Translations under genes and position numbers: made by a program
From: Psococerastis gibbosa
Taxonomy: Eukaryota > Arthropoda > Insecta > Psocodea > Psocidae
Direction: 5' to 3'
Assembly: GCA_963971405.1 (NCBI GenBank)
Contig: OZ020490.1
Span: 806,001-870,000 of the forward strand
DNA: 64,000 bases
The notes under the pieces: generated by a model
Databases searched by the model: none
The model's input: the letters and a program-made list of their open reading frames with translations, nothing else
Told to the model about the DNA's origin: nothing
Shown: in pieces, positions 51,691-62,785 of the stretch
Position numbering within the stretch: the first letter of the stretch is position 1
How the letters are laid out: each line of letters begins with the position of its first letter

Positions 51691-51984
51691 TCCTAGCCCG
51701 TGGGAACACAGTTGGGCTGGTTAATTCCTCATACATTTTGAATTAAATTTAATTTTGTATTTAGTGAAGCGATACATTTTATGTAATCTTGGTGTAATAT
51801 TGACATACATCATGTAGTGAAATGTAGAGGGATGCGATACTTATAACTACACAATGGATGTTTCCTTAGACTTTGTACAAAAAACACGTGGGGGAGGGGG
51901 GTGTTCGATTTGCCCTTAAGGAGGAGGCCAACAACCTGTCCTTATCAACGTTGGTGGAGATCCCTCGGCTATTCTAAAACCATA

Positions 51985-52147
51985 ACCACGTCTATGGACA
52001 GATGCATGATCACCTACCCCCCAAAATTTAGTAAATATAAGTTAATTTATTGCCCTCCGATTTAATCGTTCCAACATATATGTTTTTCCTATTTTGACCC
52101 CTAACTACCACCCCCCGTCCCCCAAATGGGCTGGATCCGTCCCTGAT
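51985..52147 (-). mobile_element. hAT-like MITE, relative of 49959-50115
   Basis: Inverse of the 49959 element: CGATTTAATCGTTCC, CCTATTTTGACCC, a C-rich stretch, end GGGCTGGATCCGTCCCTG. The left boundary is not certain. Confidence 0.6.
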
Positions 52148-52754
52148 CAAGTCTGAGCTTCCGCACCTGGCGCACCATAACCAAAAACAACGCACTTAGT
52201 GCCTATCGAACCAACAACCTTATGCCACTACATACTGACACATTTCTCGTCAGATTTAAACGCAAAAGGGTTGAGAGATTTTTTGCCGGTTGTTAACTCG
52301 GTAAAACACATTAGTCTTGTCAGTAAAGTCCTCCATCGTGTTAAGAAGGGTGTGCGTAGACAGCCCCAAAATTAATCCTTTATTTTTAACCTCGGGTTAA
52401 TCCTTTTAGTCTCGGGTTTATGATTTATTTTTATTTGTTTGTAGCCTGGTTTATGACAGGACACATTATCGACCATTATCGGTTTTTGTCTCGCTTGGCC
52501 GCCATCTTGAAGCTCTTATCTCAAACTTTTAATGGTTCGTGTCTAGTTCTGAGAAAGAATAACAGTGTAATGGAACTATTAAATTATTTATGTTTCCGAC
52601 GTTTTCTTTGTTTATAATACTCGTGCGTTTTTAATTAATTGATTTAAAAAGTCACGAGCTTTAGGCTATGTTATTACTTATACCTTCTTTAAATCAGGTA
52701 GCTGTGTCAGCTCCTGAAATAAGTCCAATTATGCAATATTTTATAATTTAGTCC

Positions 52755-52910
52755 AGCGGGCCTATTATGGCAATTGTTTTTAACCTGGGAATAAAAAAGT
52801 AAGTACAAGATAATTTTAAAACGGAAAGTGTTACTCAAAATTGTTTTTTTTTTACATTTTTAACCCCAGGAGTAAGTCTATACTAATCGGCATAATAAGC
52901 CCACAGGTAT
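52755..52910. mobile_element. Short inverted-repeat element, relative of 9863-10012
   Basis: Ends GGGCCTATTATGGC and GGCATAATAAGCCC; inner TTAACCTGGGA and its inverse near TTAACCCCAGG. Confidence 0.7.
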
Positions 52911-52947
52911 CGTAACCTCACACTTCCCATTTCCTACATTATGCTAA

Positions 52948-53067
52948 GGCAGCTATTCCACTTGTCAATATTCCGTCATTTGTGCATCAATAATTGATGA
53001 GATGACATAAGAGTAAAGAAAAAATCTCATCAATGATTGAAGAAAAATTGACAAGTGGAATTGCCAC
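52948..53067. mobile_element. Palindromic MITE, GGCAGCTATTCCA ends
   Basis: Left GGCAGCTATTCCACTTGTCA, right inverse TGACAAGTGGAATTGCC; inner ATTGATGAGAT and ATCTCATCAAT. Flanks TAA and TTA. Same terminal plan as the 10.1, 20.3, 36.7 and 60.5 kb elements. Confidence 0.8.
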
Positions 53068-53379
53068 TTAAAACTAGTGGGCTCCTTCTCTGACTTTTAC
53101 AGCGCCTGTGCGCAGGAAAGATAATAATAATAAATTCTCGATTGAAAAAAATAATGTACATGCAGTGAGATGAGGCCTATGGATACGTTTAAAGAACGAT
53201 ATAATAAATCTGAAGCATTTAAATATGATATGAATATGTTTGAGGTGTATCTGGACTTCTACGGAAAATTTAGTACTCCATATGTGTAGTTTGGTGAACG
53301 CAGAACCTTATTACAGGTACAAAACCGCCTACCTGCCTTAGTGAAACAATATACGAGTAGTTGGGATAGATAAAATGAA

Positions 53380-53522
53380 GGTGTGTACGGGTTCACCCAA
53401 AAATTTTTTAGTACGTCCGTTGTAGTTAAATTTATTACGCTCTGATTTAATTGATACTACGTAGGTTTTTCCTATTTTGACCCACAGAAAAAAAAAAAAA
53501 TGGGCTGGATCAATCCCTGCCG
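53380..53522 (-). mobile_element. hAT-like MITE, diverged relative of 49959-50115
   Basis: CTGATTTAATTGATACTACG, TTTTTCCTATTTTGACCCAC, an A run in place of the C run, and end ATGGGCTGGATCAATCCCTG. Confidence 0.6.
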
Positions 53523-53572
53523 AAGTGTATCACACATTGTAATTTTTTTTTTCTTCAAAATAAAAAGATTAA

Positions 53573-53735
53573 TCGCATACAAACAATTTAATGAATGTAT
53601 GCGATTGACCTCTTCAGTCGCCTCTATAGGTTAGTGCCCGTGTTGAACTACGACACGTCTCCGATCGCATGGCGTGTAAAGACTCGCACAAGTGCGAGCA
53701 CGTTACCACCTGGCCATCGAAGTCGATAATTCAAT
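53573..53735 (-). mobile_element. SINE-B family copy
   Basis: GCATACAAACAATTTAATGA, TTGACCTCTTCAGTCGCCTC, CGACACGTCTCCGATCGCAT, GGCGTGTAAAGACTCGCACA, ACGTTACCACCTGGCCATCG. Confidence 0.9.
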
Positions 53736-54063
53736 GTAATAATGTACTTCTAGATAGCAACCCCTATAATATTCTATTGCATTATCCAGATTTTTTTTAC
53801 TCCGAAGCCTATGACGGACGTCTAACAATAAAACCTGCTTAGCTGAGAAGTGCACACATGTTCTTGCTGACAGCCTCGCTTAAGCCACCCCTTGCTCAAT
53901 AAATCACGTTCAGGGATATGCCGGGTGAGTTTTTATATTGAAATGACACTGGGAATACGTAAATAGTGGGACAACATTTATCATTCTTAACGACTCGACC
54001 CTTAATCTTACGGCTCCCTCACTTTTTACCCCGTTTAATGTACAGAACAGCCCTTCTGGAATG

Positions 54064-54135
54064 TGGGGTCTTAGCAGTTTAGTGCTACGAACTCTGACTT
54101 TCACTCGAACGTTTGTAGGTTCGGGTCACGCAGAA
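54064..54135 (+). repeat. SINE-A head fragment
   Basis: AGTGCTACGAACTCTGACTT, TCACTCGAACGTTTG and AGGTTCGGGTC (altered B box). Confidence 0.65.
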
Positions 54136-54185
54136 TGCCGGAGATTTTATATTAAACTGACACTGGCAATACATCAATAGTAAAT

Positions 54186-54516
54186 ACCTGGCCCGTACCA
54201 GGATTTTCTTTTTTTTTGGGGGGGGGGGAGGGGGCTGCGATCCTATTGTATGTAGTGAAATGGTTAAGAGCCTGGTTAGTACAGTAAAACTTTCGAGCCA
54301 AAATGTGAAAACACTTGTGTAAACACTGAGGATGTTATGATAAAACTGGATTCAACATGTGGTTATAATATGAATATAGATATATAATATATATAGATCA
54401 ATGAATATGAAAAACAATTTTTGGGGCCGTCGCCGCCATTGTTTAGAACTTTGTAGTCAAATAAAGTTTTAAAATCACAAGGGGCGACCGCCCGCCCACT
54501 CTGGATCCGCCACTGA
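54186..54516. mobile_element. Probable hAT-like element with G run
   Basis: Starts CTGGCCCGTACCAGGATTTT with a G run (54219-54231) and ends ACTCTGGATCCGCCACTG, the inverse of CAGTGGCGGATCCAG, a terminus type common among hAT MITEs. No target duplication verified. Confidence 0.5.
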
Positions 54517-55990
54517 TTTGCCAGTAGCTCTCGCTCGGCAACTAAAACAAACTTTTAACACAAACACCCCGCGGGCAATCTGTCAGATAACACGGTATAT
54601 GACCCTAATTACAACAACAACAACAAAAACCTACAACTAGCCTAAACCTAATGGCAAGGTGTCAGACCAATCATTAGCCCATCAACGGACCAAAGAAAAA
54701 AAAAAAATATAACATTTAAAAAACAACCGATACATATCTAGAGCATGAGCTGATACATAACCAGAATAAAAAGTACCTAGCTGCCGCTCTCATTTAGGTA
54801 CTTGCTCTTGGTTTTTATCATAAATAGCTGCAATTTACCGCTTTATTCTAAGATGGTTGTTCTCTCGGCATTTATTAGTTTAATACTGTTGGTGTTTTAA
54901 GGTTGGGGTTTGTTGTAGTTTTCAAGATCGTGATGCGCCCTGGCACGATTCCGTCGGGCTGCGCAAGGGAATGACCTTATGGATGGTACAATAGAGTTTT
55001 AGTACAGTATATGTTGTGCAATATGTTATGGGAAGATGGTTATGCATGGCTACGTGAATATATCGAACGTAATTGATGTTGGAGGTAAAAGTTCATCGGT
55101 TATACTCTCTCTTGTTGGTGAATTTCGGCAATCTATACACTTGTATTACGGCATGTCTACTTGTTAGGAAAATTATTGTTAACAAGCTATAAACCGCCCA
55201 TTGCTGTGTCTTACTGGAGGTGGCAGCTCGGTGCATCATTCTTAGGGAAACACCTCAGACAGCCTCCCCAGTCTTCCCAGTATTTCCAAGTAGAAGAAAT
55301 GCGCGGCTGGCAGGTCTGTCGCCGACCTTTAGAGCAGTAGCCAAATTCTTTGCCTCACCAGGACTGAATCCTTAATGGTTTGACGTGCCAGTCTATTTAC
55401 CTACCAGGCCATATTTTAAATTGGCAAAAAAAGCTTTTAAAACTACCCCAAAAAAAACGGCCGTCAAACTCAGTTTTTACAGCCCATCCGAGACACGCCC
55501 TGACGCCTGTCTCACAAACTTACCCATCAAGTATGCACCCTCGTCCCCTCCCTAGCGTGGTACATAGCAGGACATGAAACATTAAAAAGGGTGTCTCCAA
55601 AAAAGGCGTAAACCCCCCAGGCAGGCCCCATCGGGAGAAAAAAACATTCGGGTCTTTTTCAATCACAGAGATCACAGCATGAAAAGCAGTAAAAATGTTT
55701 TATTTAAGCAAAAAAGGCGGGAGATTTGAATATTTTGTAGTATTAGAAATGAGAGCGGGGGTCCCGTCGTTAAAATTGATATATGCGCTGAGCTAGCCAT
55801 TTCGAGTGGGCATTATGTTGAACTTCGTTCGCTCTAATATTAAATAAATAATGACTTCGTTTTATTTTACAATACAATATTAAGTAAAGCAATACTAACT
55901 TGTAGGTTTGAAACGAGTTAGTAAGTTAGTGATACTGCTATTGAGTGGTTATTCGCAATGGAGGCGAATGATATACAGGGACTAGTAGTA
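54517..55990. other. Unassigned stretch
   Basis: Short frames only (e.g. 55380-55577), without recognised motifs. AT-rich with A runs. Confidence 0.3.
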
Positions 55991-55994
55991 GTAA

Positions 55995-56370
55995 ATTTGG
56001 CAGTCTCAGGTAACGGTGAGGGCCCACAGGGCAGGGACTACCTTTCTGTCGACACTTGGCAAGAATGCTCACTATGCAGGACGTGAAGTGCCGGTTCTGC
56101 GAACTAGAAGAAGAAACTGCGAACCACATCCTGTACCATTGCCGTGCTTCTGGCGGGAGGGACTACGGGCTATCCGAAGCTCTCTGAATGTTTCTGACGT
56201 GACAAATTTGACACTTTCGTAGGTGCTGAAGTGGCCAGAACTAAACTGAATGAACGCTTCTATAGATTTAATATAGTATATTTCTTGTGAAAGACAGAAT
56301 AATTTGTGATAAGACTGCTCTATGGGTTTGAAAAAAACCTGCGTCAGCTTCTAATGGACATTAAATAAAT
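55995..56370 (+). pseudogene. LINE relic, C-terminal zinc knuckle and tail
   Basis: In one plus frame (about 56050-56175) the translation includes CRHLARMLTMQ, DVKCRFCELEEETANHILYH and C: a C-x2-C-x8-H-x4-C knuckle of the type found after the RNase H domain of LINEs. The frame shifts afterwards (NVSDVTNLTLS, VLKWPEL). The stretch ends in ATTAAATAAATAAATAG (about 56350-56370), probably the 3' tail. Confidence 0.7.
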
Positions 56371-57760
56371 AAATAGTCCAGGGACTGACACAGCGCCCTC
56401 AGCTAAGGAAAGATGTTACCAGAAAGACCGCCGGCCGCCATACCAAGTTGAATCCAGCGGACCAGAGCAGGTTCAAAGCTGCAGATAAATTGGTCGTGTA
56501 CACAGTGCCGGTAGGGAAACATGGTAGGACTTGTCCTGGTCACCTCCGAACTAATCGTGTGACTTCACTGTGTTTCCCAAGTGGTTCGGAATCCACTATA
56601 ATCAGGAGGTCCACTGGAGTCCTATGGGCCCACACCGTGGCCTGGGACTGTGTCAAACCTTACTACTACTACCAGAAAGACCCAGTGTGAAACCTCAACT
56701 TAAAAAAATAATTCAAGACGGCTTACAATAAACCAAAGCCTGCAGTAAGGGCTAAACCCAACCGGTTATGACCTATAAAAATAAATTTATTACTGTATTA
56801 TAATAACAGAATATTTAAATGAATGAATGTATTAAATATAGAAAAATTTAAATACAATAATTGTAAAGCCCCACATGAAGACCTATAACAATTTACCCTA
56901 CTCTAAAACTAAAGAAAAGAAAAATTCAATTAGACTTAATCTAACTTATTAAACTACACTTACTTATTAATAACAGATCTCTCGTAAACACATAACAGTC
57001 TAGTCCACTATTTCAAATAAAGATTCCACCTCTTCCCGTCTTATCAGCCATTCCCGGACGAATTTGGAAAATTTATTTATTGACAGCGACCCAGGACAAA
57101 ATTGTTCATAACAATGCGTATTAACTAAGCGAAGCTACGCATTGGTCGTAGAAAAGTTTAAAAAATTGTATTTTATTTTAAACCTTCGTTTCCTACTCGT
57201 TATTTTTTCAAAACGAAACCATTTTTCAAATGTAGTACAGTAGAATCCGTAAGTCAATCAGTTCTAGATGCATGACTATAGTTTCATGTATGGACTAGGT
57301 ACATACTCTAATTTAAATTCTTCAAAAATATGCGTATCTGTCATAGGAAAATACCAAAATTGTAATGACGTTGAAAGTTGAAACCTTCGTACTCCTTATT
57401 TCTTTAAAACAATAAAATTTTCAATCCAGAGCCATAAGCCAATCAGTTTAGGTACGTGCCTCTAGTTTCAGGTACAAGGTACATCCCTATTATTAGGTCT
57501 GCTTCACTCTTTTCACCTCGGAGCCTTAAAACAGACCAGGCCATTATAATGCAGGCACGACCTCCCGAGAATTATGGACCTTATTTGAAATGGTAATCAA
57601 CCCCCGCACGACCGTAGTCTCACAAATATATCTTCTCAAAACTCACTAAATATTTTTTCTCATGGCATCTTTTTACCATTGTATTATTCCACCACATCTA
57701 CATTGTTGTCTTTTTGAACTTAAAGCTTCTGTATTTTTTTTTTTTTCGTTCGGGTTTACT
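56371..57760. other. Unassigned stretch with a local duplication
   Basis: 57180-57310 and 57378-57485 are diverged direct repeats (AACCTTCGT, CTCGTTATTT versus CTCCTTATTT, AAGTCAATCAGTT versus AAGCCAATCAGTT, GGTACAT). No gene recognised. Confidence 0.4.
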
Positions 57761-57761
57761 A

Positions 57762-58020
57762 GACTCTTATCTATACTTGGTTAAATCATGCTTTCGCCTG
57801 TATCAATGCGTTAAAGGTAAAATCGTCTCAGCTTGTCCATTATCGCGTATATATATCGCTTATAATAAGCTTATAATAATGTGTTGCCAACAGGCAAAGT
57901 CCAAAAACGACATCACTTACAATTTAGCCGGTGTAGGTTGACATCGAGGCGTATACCACTTTGTCAATGGCCGAAAATGCATATAATACGCAAACAATAT
58001 CAGAAAAAACCCACGGAGGA
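57762..58020 (+). repeat. SINE-C family copy, interrupted
   Basis: TTGGTTAAATCATGCTTTCG, CTCAGCTTGTCCATTATCGC, then about 65 foreign bases rich in TATA, then CCGGTGTAGGTTGACATCGA, CACTTTGTCAATGGCCGAAA and CGCAAACAAT. Confidence 0.75.
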
Positions 58021-58934
58021 GGTCCATTTCATCAGGACATTGTTTTTTAATTATTTAGGGACGTGAAGGTTATTTGTAATTAACGTTTTCCCTTGTCGTT
58101 TTCTCGTCCTAGGGGCTAGTTTGGGTAAATTGGCTGATGAAGCGCTGTACATTGCTGCATATGTGAAATGCATAATGTGAAGCGGACTTTTGTTTTCCTG
58201 ACGTAAAAAAATTAAGAAAATACACGAATTATGATTATTATAATAATGGACAATTTTAGCGGGCCTCCAACTTAACTAAAATAACAAATCACTTCCGTAT
58301 TTATCTATATTAATAAATAATAATTAAGTCTTGAAAAAAATAATAATGTAAATACATTGATATTAGGGCCTACGGCCCTCACTTACACCTAACGGTACAC
58401 TGTATTTATTTGTTTACAACATATTTTTGGTACCTGCGGTACCTAAGTTCGAATTTTTCTTCAGCGCTAGGCTGTATTTCAGCTAAAACCTCAAGCCAGT
58501 ATGTAGATTCGGGCAGATGGACCGTGGTGTAAAGAAACTTAATGATGCATCCGGGATGAATGCAGTTTTCACATTTTTATGATACCGTTACCATCAGCCC
58601 CATGAAGACATCTAGGTACGCCCTAAGGGCTAACGTACAGTCGTTCACCGGCCAGTAATCCCTAGAATGCTCAATCCGATTAGCCTAGCCAATTAGGTAT
58701 AAACTCAGGTTACATATCACTATACCTGAAAGACTGCCCACCCCGTGCATACACATACGTGGTGGTGATTTTCTTAGGATATCGGAAGTACCGACATATG
58801 GCATATGGGCACCAGGTATTGCGGTCTGCTGAAGTCTATTGTTTGGACATGTTACAAATCACTGCTGTAAATAAATACATTTTATATTGTTTATTTTATG
58901 TGCAGCGTCATTGCGATTTGGGCATAGTCTAGTT
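58021..58934. other. Unassigned stretch
   Basis: Nothing recognised. Confidence 0.3.
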
Positions 58935-59181
58935 CAGGGGTTCCCAAACTGTGGTCCAAGGACCTCAGCTGAGATATTGGAAGTTTGAAGTAAAATACAG
59001 TAAGTCTTGGCACTTAACTATAAAATCCAACCGATAGCAGCCCTAAACATTTAATCAAATATTAGCATGTAATTGTAAATCATCCAAGAATTTGACAATT
59101 TTCCTGTCGCAGCTATGGTGGTCCACGGAAAATCATAAAATAATCTAGTGGTCCACGGACAAAAAAGGTTGGGAACCCCTA
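58935..59181. mobile_element. hAT-type MITE (CAGGGGTTCCCAAAC ends)
   Basis: CAGGGGTTCCCAAACTGTGG at the left, GGTTGGGAACCCCTA at the right in inverse, and GTGGTCC/GGTCCACGG motifs inside. CAGGGGTTCCCAA is a terminus well known from hAT (Charlie-like) elements. The 8-base flanks no longer match. Confidence 0.9.
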
Positions 59182-59221
59182 GTTGGTGGCGACTCATATT
59201 CGAACTTGCCATAAGTTACCA

Positions 59222-59262
59222 TGACGCCTGTTACATTGTGTCAATGGTAAGCTTCTCCCAGA
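59222..59262 (+). repeat. SINE-C scrap
   Basis: ACGCCTGTTACATTGTGTCA and ATGGTAAGCTTCTCCCA. Confidence 0.5.
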
Positions 59263-59425
59263 ACACCACTGAGGGTTTACGTTAAGTGTCTAACTCAAAT
59301 TTGGTGAGTTAATATCAATCAATATAATATAATCATACAAGTTCATTTGAGAGACAAAAATACCGTGGACCCGGTAGGCCGTGGCCCGTGATGGGTCCAA
59401 AATAAGCTCTTGACATCATTTAACT

Positions 59426-59429
<4 letters not shown>

Positions 59430-59466
<37 letters not shown>
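59430..59466 (+). repeat. A37 homopolymer
   Basis: Thirty-seven consecutive A. No retro-element body is recognised before it, so its origin is unclear. Confidence 0.95.
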
Positions 59467-59467
<1 letters not shown>

Positions 59468-60490
59468 ATGTTTCTAATTGTCACCACAAGCAGTGTTCTT
59501 GAACCTCATTGCATTGTTTTGAAGATGCTTCTTTAATAATTAGATACCTGAAGCTGTCAAACTTTGAGGTGGGGCTTTTGTATGGTTTACATATAATAAA
59601 CTCTAAAGGGCCAAATTTCTCGTGAAACATCGCCCGTAGATAACCATAAATGACGTGTCATAAATTATAGAAAATATTGCTCTACCTGCGCTTTCCTGTA
59701 CATTACCGATCGGCCACAGTTAGTCAACTTAAAAAATAACACTGCTGATGTCAGGCTGCAGAAGTTCCAAAACTGTGGCCAATTAGTGTCGCCCACGCCC
59801 ATGTACTATGCATCAAAATAAAGAGGAACATTTGTTCTACTTTATAACATCTCATTTATGACTCTACAAATTGAAATTTCGTGAAAAGTAGCAAAAAAAA
59901 AACGAAAAAGCGGGGGGGGGGGGTTCATTTGCTCGTAAGCCAGACATGGAATCTATTATAAATTGCGAGACCTTCGGGGAGCATTTTCTCACGGCCAGAC
60001 TCAAATTTCTTTAATTAATCCACGTAGCCAGTGCCTTATGCCATACCGTATTGTAATACGGTACAAATTTGGTACGCCATACCGTCACGATACCACGATA
60101 TTGTATTCGGTCACACAGACTACATAATAATTAAAAGCAATGAAAACCTTATTCCCATAGATATCATTTCCCTGTAATAACCCCCCTATATAAGAACCCC
60201 ATATTAGAGCTTGATTATGGCCGCAGTGTATGATGACGGGGTTGGTCTATGTGTACGGGGTCGCCAGAGGAGTCTTTGACCTGCTGGCGACAGAGTATTT
60301 GGGCAAATGACGCCTCAGCTCTGAAATCTGGTCACGACCGGTAGCGACAGGGCACGACTTGCGGGGGAATCCTCGGAATATGCCGTGAAGAACTAGAAAT
60401 AAGGCCATGGAATTACAATACATACAAAATGTACTCGATAAAGGGGTGCTGTGGCATTTGACCCATCACCAGAGGCACGCAGTTCTGATA
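59467..60490. other. Unassigned stretch
   Basis: G run near 59911. AACTGTGGCCAATTAGTG near 59770 is a relative of the short repeat at 3797 and 9165. Confidence 0.35.
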
Positions 60491-60491
60491 T

Positions 60492-60876
60492 GGCGCCCAT
60501 TCCACCGACCGGCTAGGGCTATTTACAAAAACGGTGACGTGGTAGCAGACATTCAAGACTTAGGTGGCGTTTCCACCGACCTCGCATTGCAGAATGCAAA
60601 TGACATTGACGGAAATTAGAATTTTTCTTTTTTAAAGAAATCTATTAAAATGTTTGTACTTAACATATCCCATGACGCCATTTTTTAATTTTAGTTTGTT
60701 TGTTTGTGATTTTACTGTATGATCATTGATCAATTTTAACTATGGCATAGAGGAAAATAAACATTTCCGTCAATTCTGCAATGTGAGGTCGGTTGAAACC
60801 CCGCTTAAGTCTTGAATGTCTGCTACCACGTCACTGTTTTTGTAAATAGCCCTAGCCGTTCGGTGGAATGGGCGCC
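60492..60876. mobile_element. Foldback MITE, GGCGCCCATTCCA ends, copy 3
   Basis: Same plan as 10056-10434 with the middle reversed (TTTTAGTTTGTTTGTTTGTG, CTGTATGATCATTGATCAAT). Arms GGCGCCCATTCCACCGACCG and its inverse. Flanking triplets TAT and TTT no longer match. Confidence 0.9.
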
Positions 60877-60942
60877 TTTTATTTATGACTCTACGATCGA
60901 TATCTCCTTTAAAATAAATTTTTCACATGGTCTCTTAAGTAT

Positions 60943-61336
60943 TTAAGGGACAACCGGAGTCGCCCATATTCCATTTTCTGTTCAAACTTCAATTTCTCAT
61001 GAAATATGGAATGCAGAACAATGAAAAAATACAGAGTCGCAAGAAGAATTTTTTCTCCTAATTTTGATATATAGTATGTGGCCTTAACTAACCCAAATTC
61101 GCCACAATTGATGAACTCCTTCAACTTTGAACTCCTGAGTGACCGTTATTTTTTGCGTATCAAGTTCACTAACTATAGCCGATCGGTATTGATGATTGCA
61201 ACATACTATATATCAAAATTAGGAGAAAAAATTCTTCTTGCGACTCAGCATTTTTTCATTGTTCTACGTTCGATATTTCATGAGAAATTGAAGTTTGCAC
61301 AGAAATGTAATATCGGCGCCTCCGGTTTGCTCTTAA
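60943..61336. mobile_element. TTAA-flanked foldback element
   Basis: TTAAGGGACAACCGGAG on the left and in inverse TTAAGAGCAAACCGGAG on the right. Arms of ~150 bases match through AACTTCAATTTCTCATGAAA, GAGTCGCAAGAAGAATTTTT and ATTTTGATATATAGTATGT. TTAA at both edges. The 71- and 95-codon frames in the arms mirror each other and are not genes. Confidence 0.85.
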
Positions 61337-61404
61337 GTTACATCAGAAAATCACACAAAACCTGAGCTGACTGTACACCCCTCTCTCTCCCTCCCCCCCT
61401 AACA

Positions 61405-61560
61405 AGGGCGTAGCCAGAAATGTTTTTCGGGGGTCCATCGGAGGTGAGGTATGTTTAAAAGTCAATTCTATCTAGTGTACGCTGAAAACATTTCGGGGGG
61501 GGGGGGAGCCCAAACCCCCTCAACCCCCCCTTCTGGCTACTACCATGCCCCCTACCTCCC
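61405..61560. mobile_element. Probable hAT-like element with G run
   Basis: GGGCGTAGCCAGAAATG at the left and TTCTGGCTACTACCATGCCC at the right are roughly inverse; G run at 61496-61507. Confidence 0.5.
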
Positions 61561-62005
61561 TCTTCGCCACTGCCTTTCCCCTTGTATAACTATCAATACC
61601 AGAAACAGCCAAATTATTGATGTATAAAGCCAATAACACATCAATACCAAGGTTGGCCAACATGTTGACATTGAATTGTATCGAACCCTGCGGTTAGATT
61701 TGCTCCATATTCACTGATAATATCAAAATTATCGCTTTATTATAAGATTATTGGAACATCGATAGAAAGTAGATGTCTTTATTATCGAAAATCACACAGA
61801 TGCGGAGAAAGGAAGGCACCGTACAGTAGATGAGGTACGTGGTCTATTATTACAGGCGCAAGGTACCTGCCATATTGTCCTCTGGTAGTGTAGCCAATCA
61901 GGTCGCCTTTCAGGCACCTAAGGCTGCTTATTACTGCCTGCCGGTCCAAAATGCCCTCAATACAGCTGGCGTGATTGATTCATCAAGAAAAAACACAATG
62001 GAACT
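61561..62005. other. Unassigned stretch
   Basis: No gene recognised; the 63-codon frame at 61830 has no motif. Confidence 0.3.
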
Positions 62006-62009
62006 GAAG

Positions 62010-62112
62010 AATCTGGGCTGACGGGCCGCGGTCGATTGGAAAGTGAACTTATAAACGTTTCGTCGACAGCTGCAGTCGACATCTTCGGTGTAGCACTATG
62101 GAGACTTCGAAT
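62010..62112 (-). repeat. Hammerhead-like repeat, good core
   Basis: Minus strand: CCGAAGA (62082-62088), helix GTCGAC with GTCGAC (6 of 6 pairs), GAAA (62058-62061), then CGTTTATAAG. The first U of CUGA is changed. Confidence 0.6.
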
Positions 62113-62149
62113 ATTGCATTTTATGATACTTTTGAGGATTTTTTATTTG

Positions 62150-62256
62150 GTTTGAGGCACAGGATACAGGAGAGATTGGCCCAGCTCTACTAATCGAAAC
62201 TGTGTCAAATGGTCTACCAGCTAAGGACGGGCGTTGGCTGAAGAAGAAGAAGGTTT
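62150..62256 (+). repeat. LINE 3' tail remnant
   Basis: GACGGGCGTTGGCTGAAGAA followed by GAAGAAGG resembles the inverse of the region downstream of the 43768-44073 LINE relic (GTACGGGCGTTGGCTG then AAGAAG). Only the 3' end is present. Confidence 0.55.
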
Positions 62257-62502
62257 TGTTATGGACGTAAGTCTACCTACAGAGGCCCATTGATTGAACC
62301 TTGCCATGCCAACGTCGTTATTGAATTTTCTTTATTGTTTCCGTACAAATTTTGGCGTCTGGCATTGCCCCATTCTTAGCCTATTGAGGTTCCACCAGGT
62401 AGGGTGCGGTAGTTGAGATCCTGGTCCTATTTCTTCCTGGATGTTTGGGGTTCTTCCACCCGTCGATGCGATTTGAGGGCATTACTTACTTACTTACTTG
62501 AC

Positions 62503-62785
62503 TCGTATCTGTACTTGGTTAAGTCATGCTTTCGCCTGTTTCATTGCGTCTATGGTAAGCATGTCTCAGCTTGTCCATTAGCGCTTGTAACCGGTGTAGG
62601 TTGACATCAAGAGCTCGTATACCAGTTTGCCAATGGCCAAAAATAGCCAAAATTTTTTTACAGAAACAATACAAATAATGTCCGAAATCCAATAGGTTGT
62701 TGGCATTGGACAAGGGACCTATGGACCACTAAGTTGGCCTCGGTCCACACAAGGTCCTTCAAAAAAAAATACAATTACATTACTT
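62503..62785 (+). repeat. SINE-C family copy, long
   Basis: CTCGTATCTGTACTTGGTTA, AGTCATGCTTTCGCCTGTTT, AAGCATGTCTCAGCTTGTCC, AACCGGTGTAGGTTGACATC, CCAGTTTGCCAATGGCCAAA and GACAAGGGACCTATGGACCA, ending in ATACAATTACA. Confidence 0.85.

Noticed and set aside
60909-61365. Two related short proteins on opposite strands
   Set aside because: They are mirror images from the arms of a foldback element.
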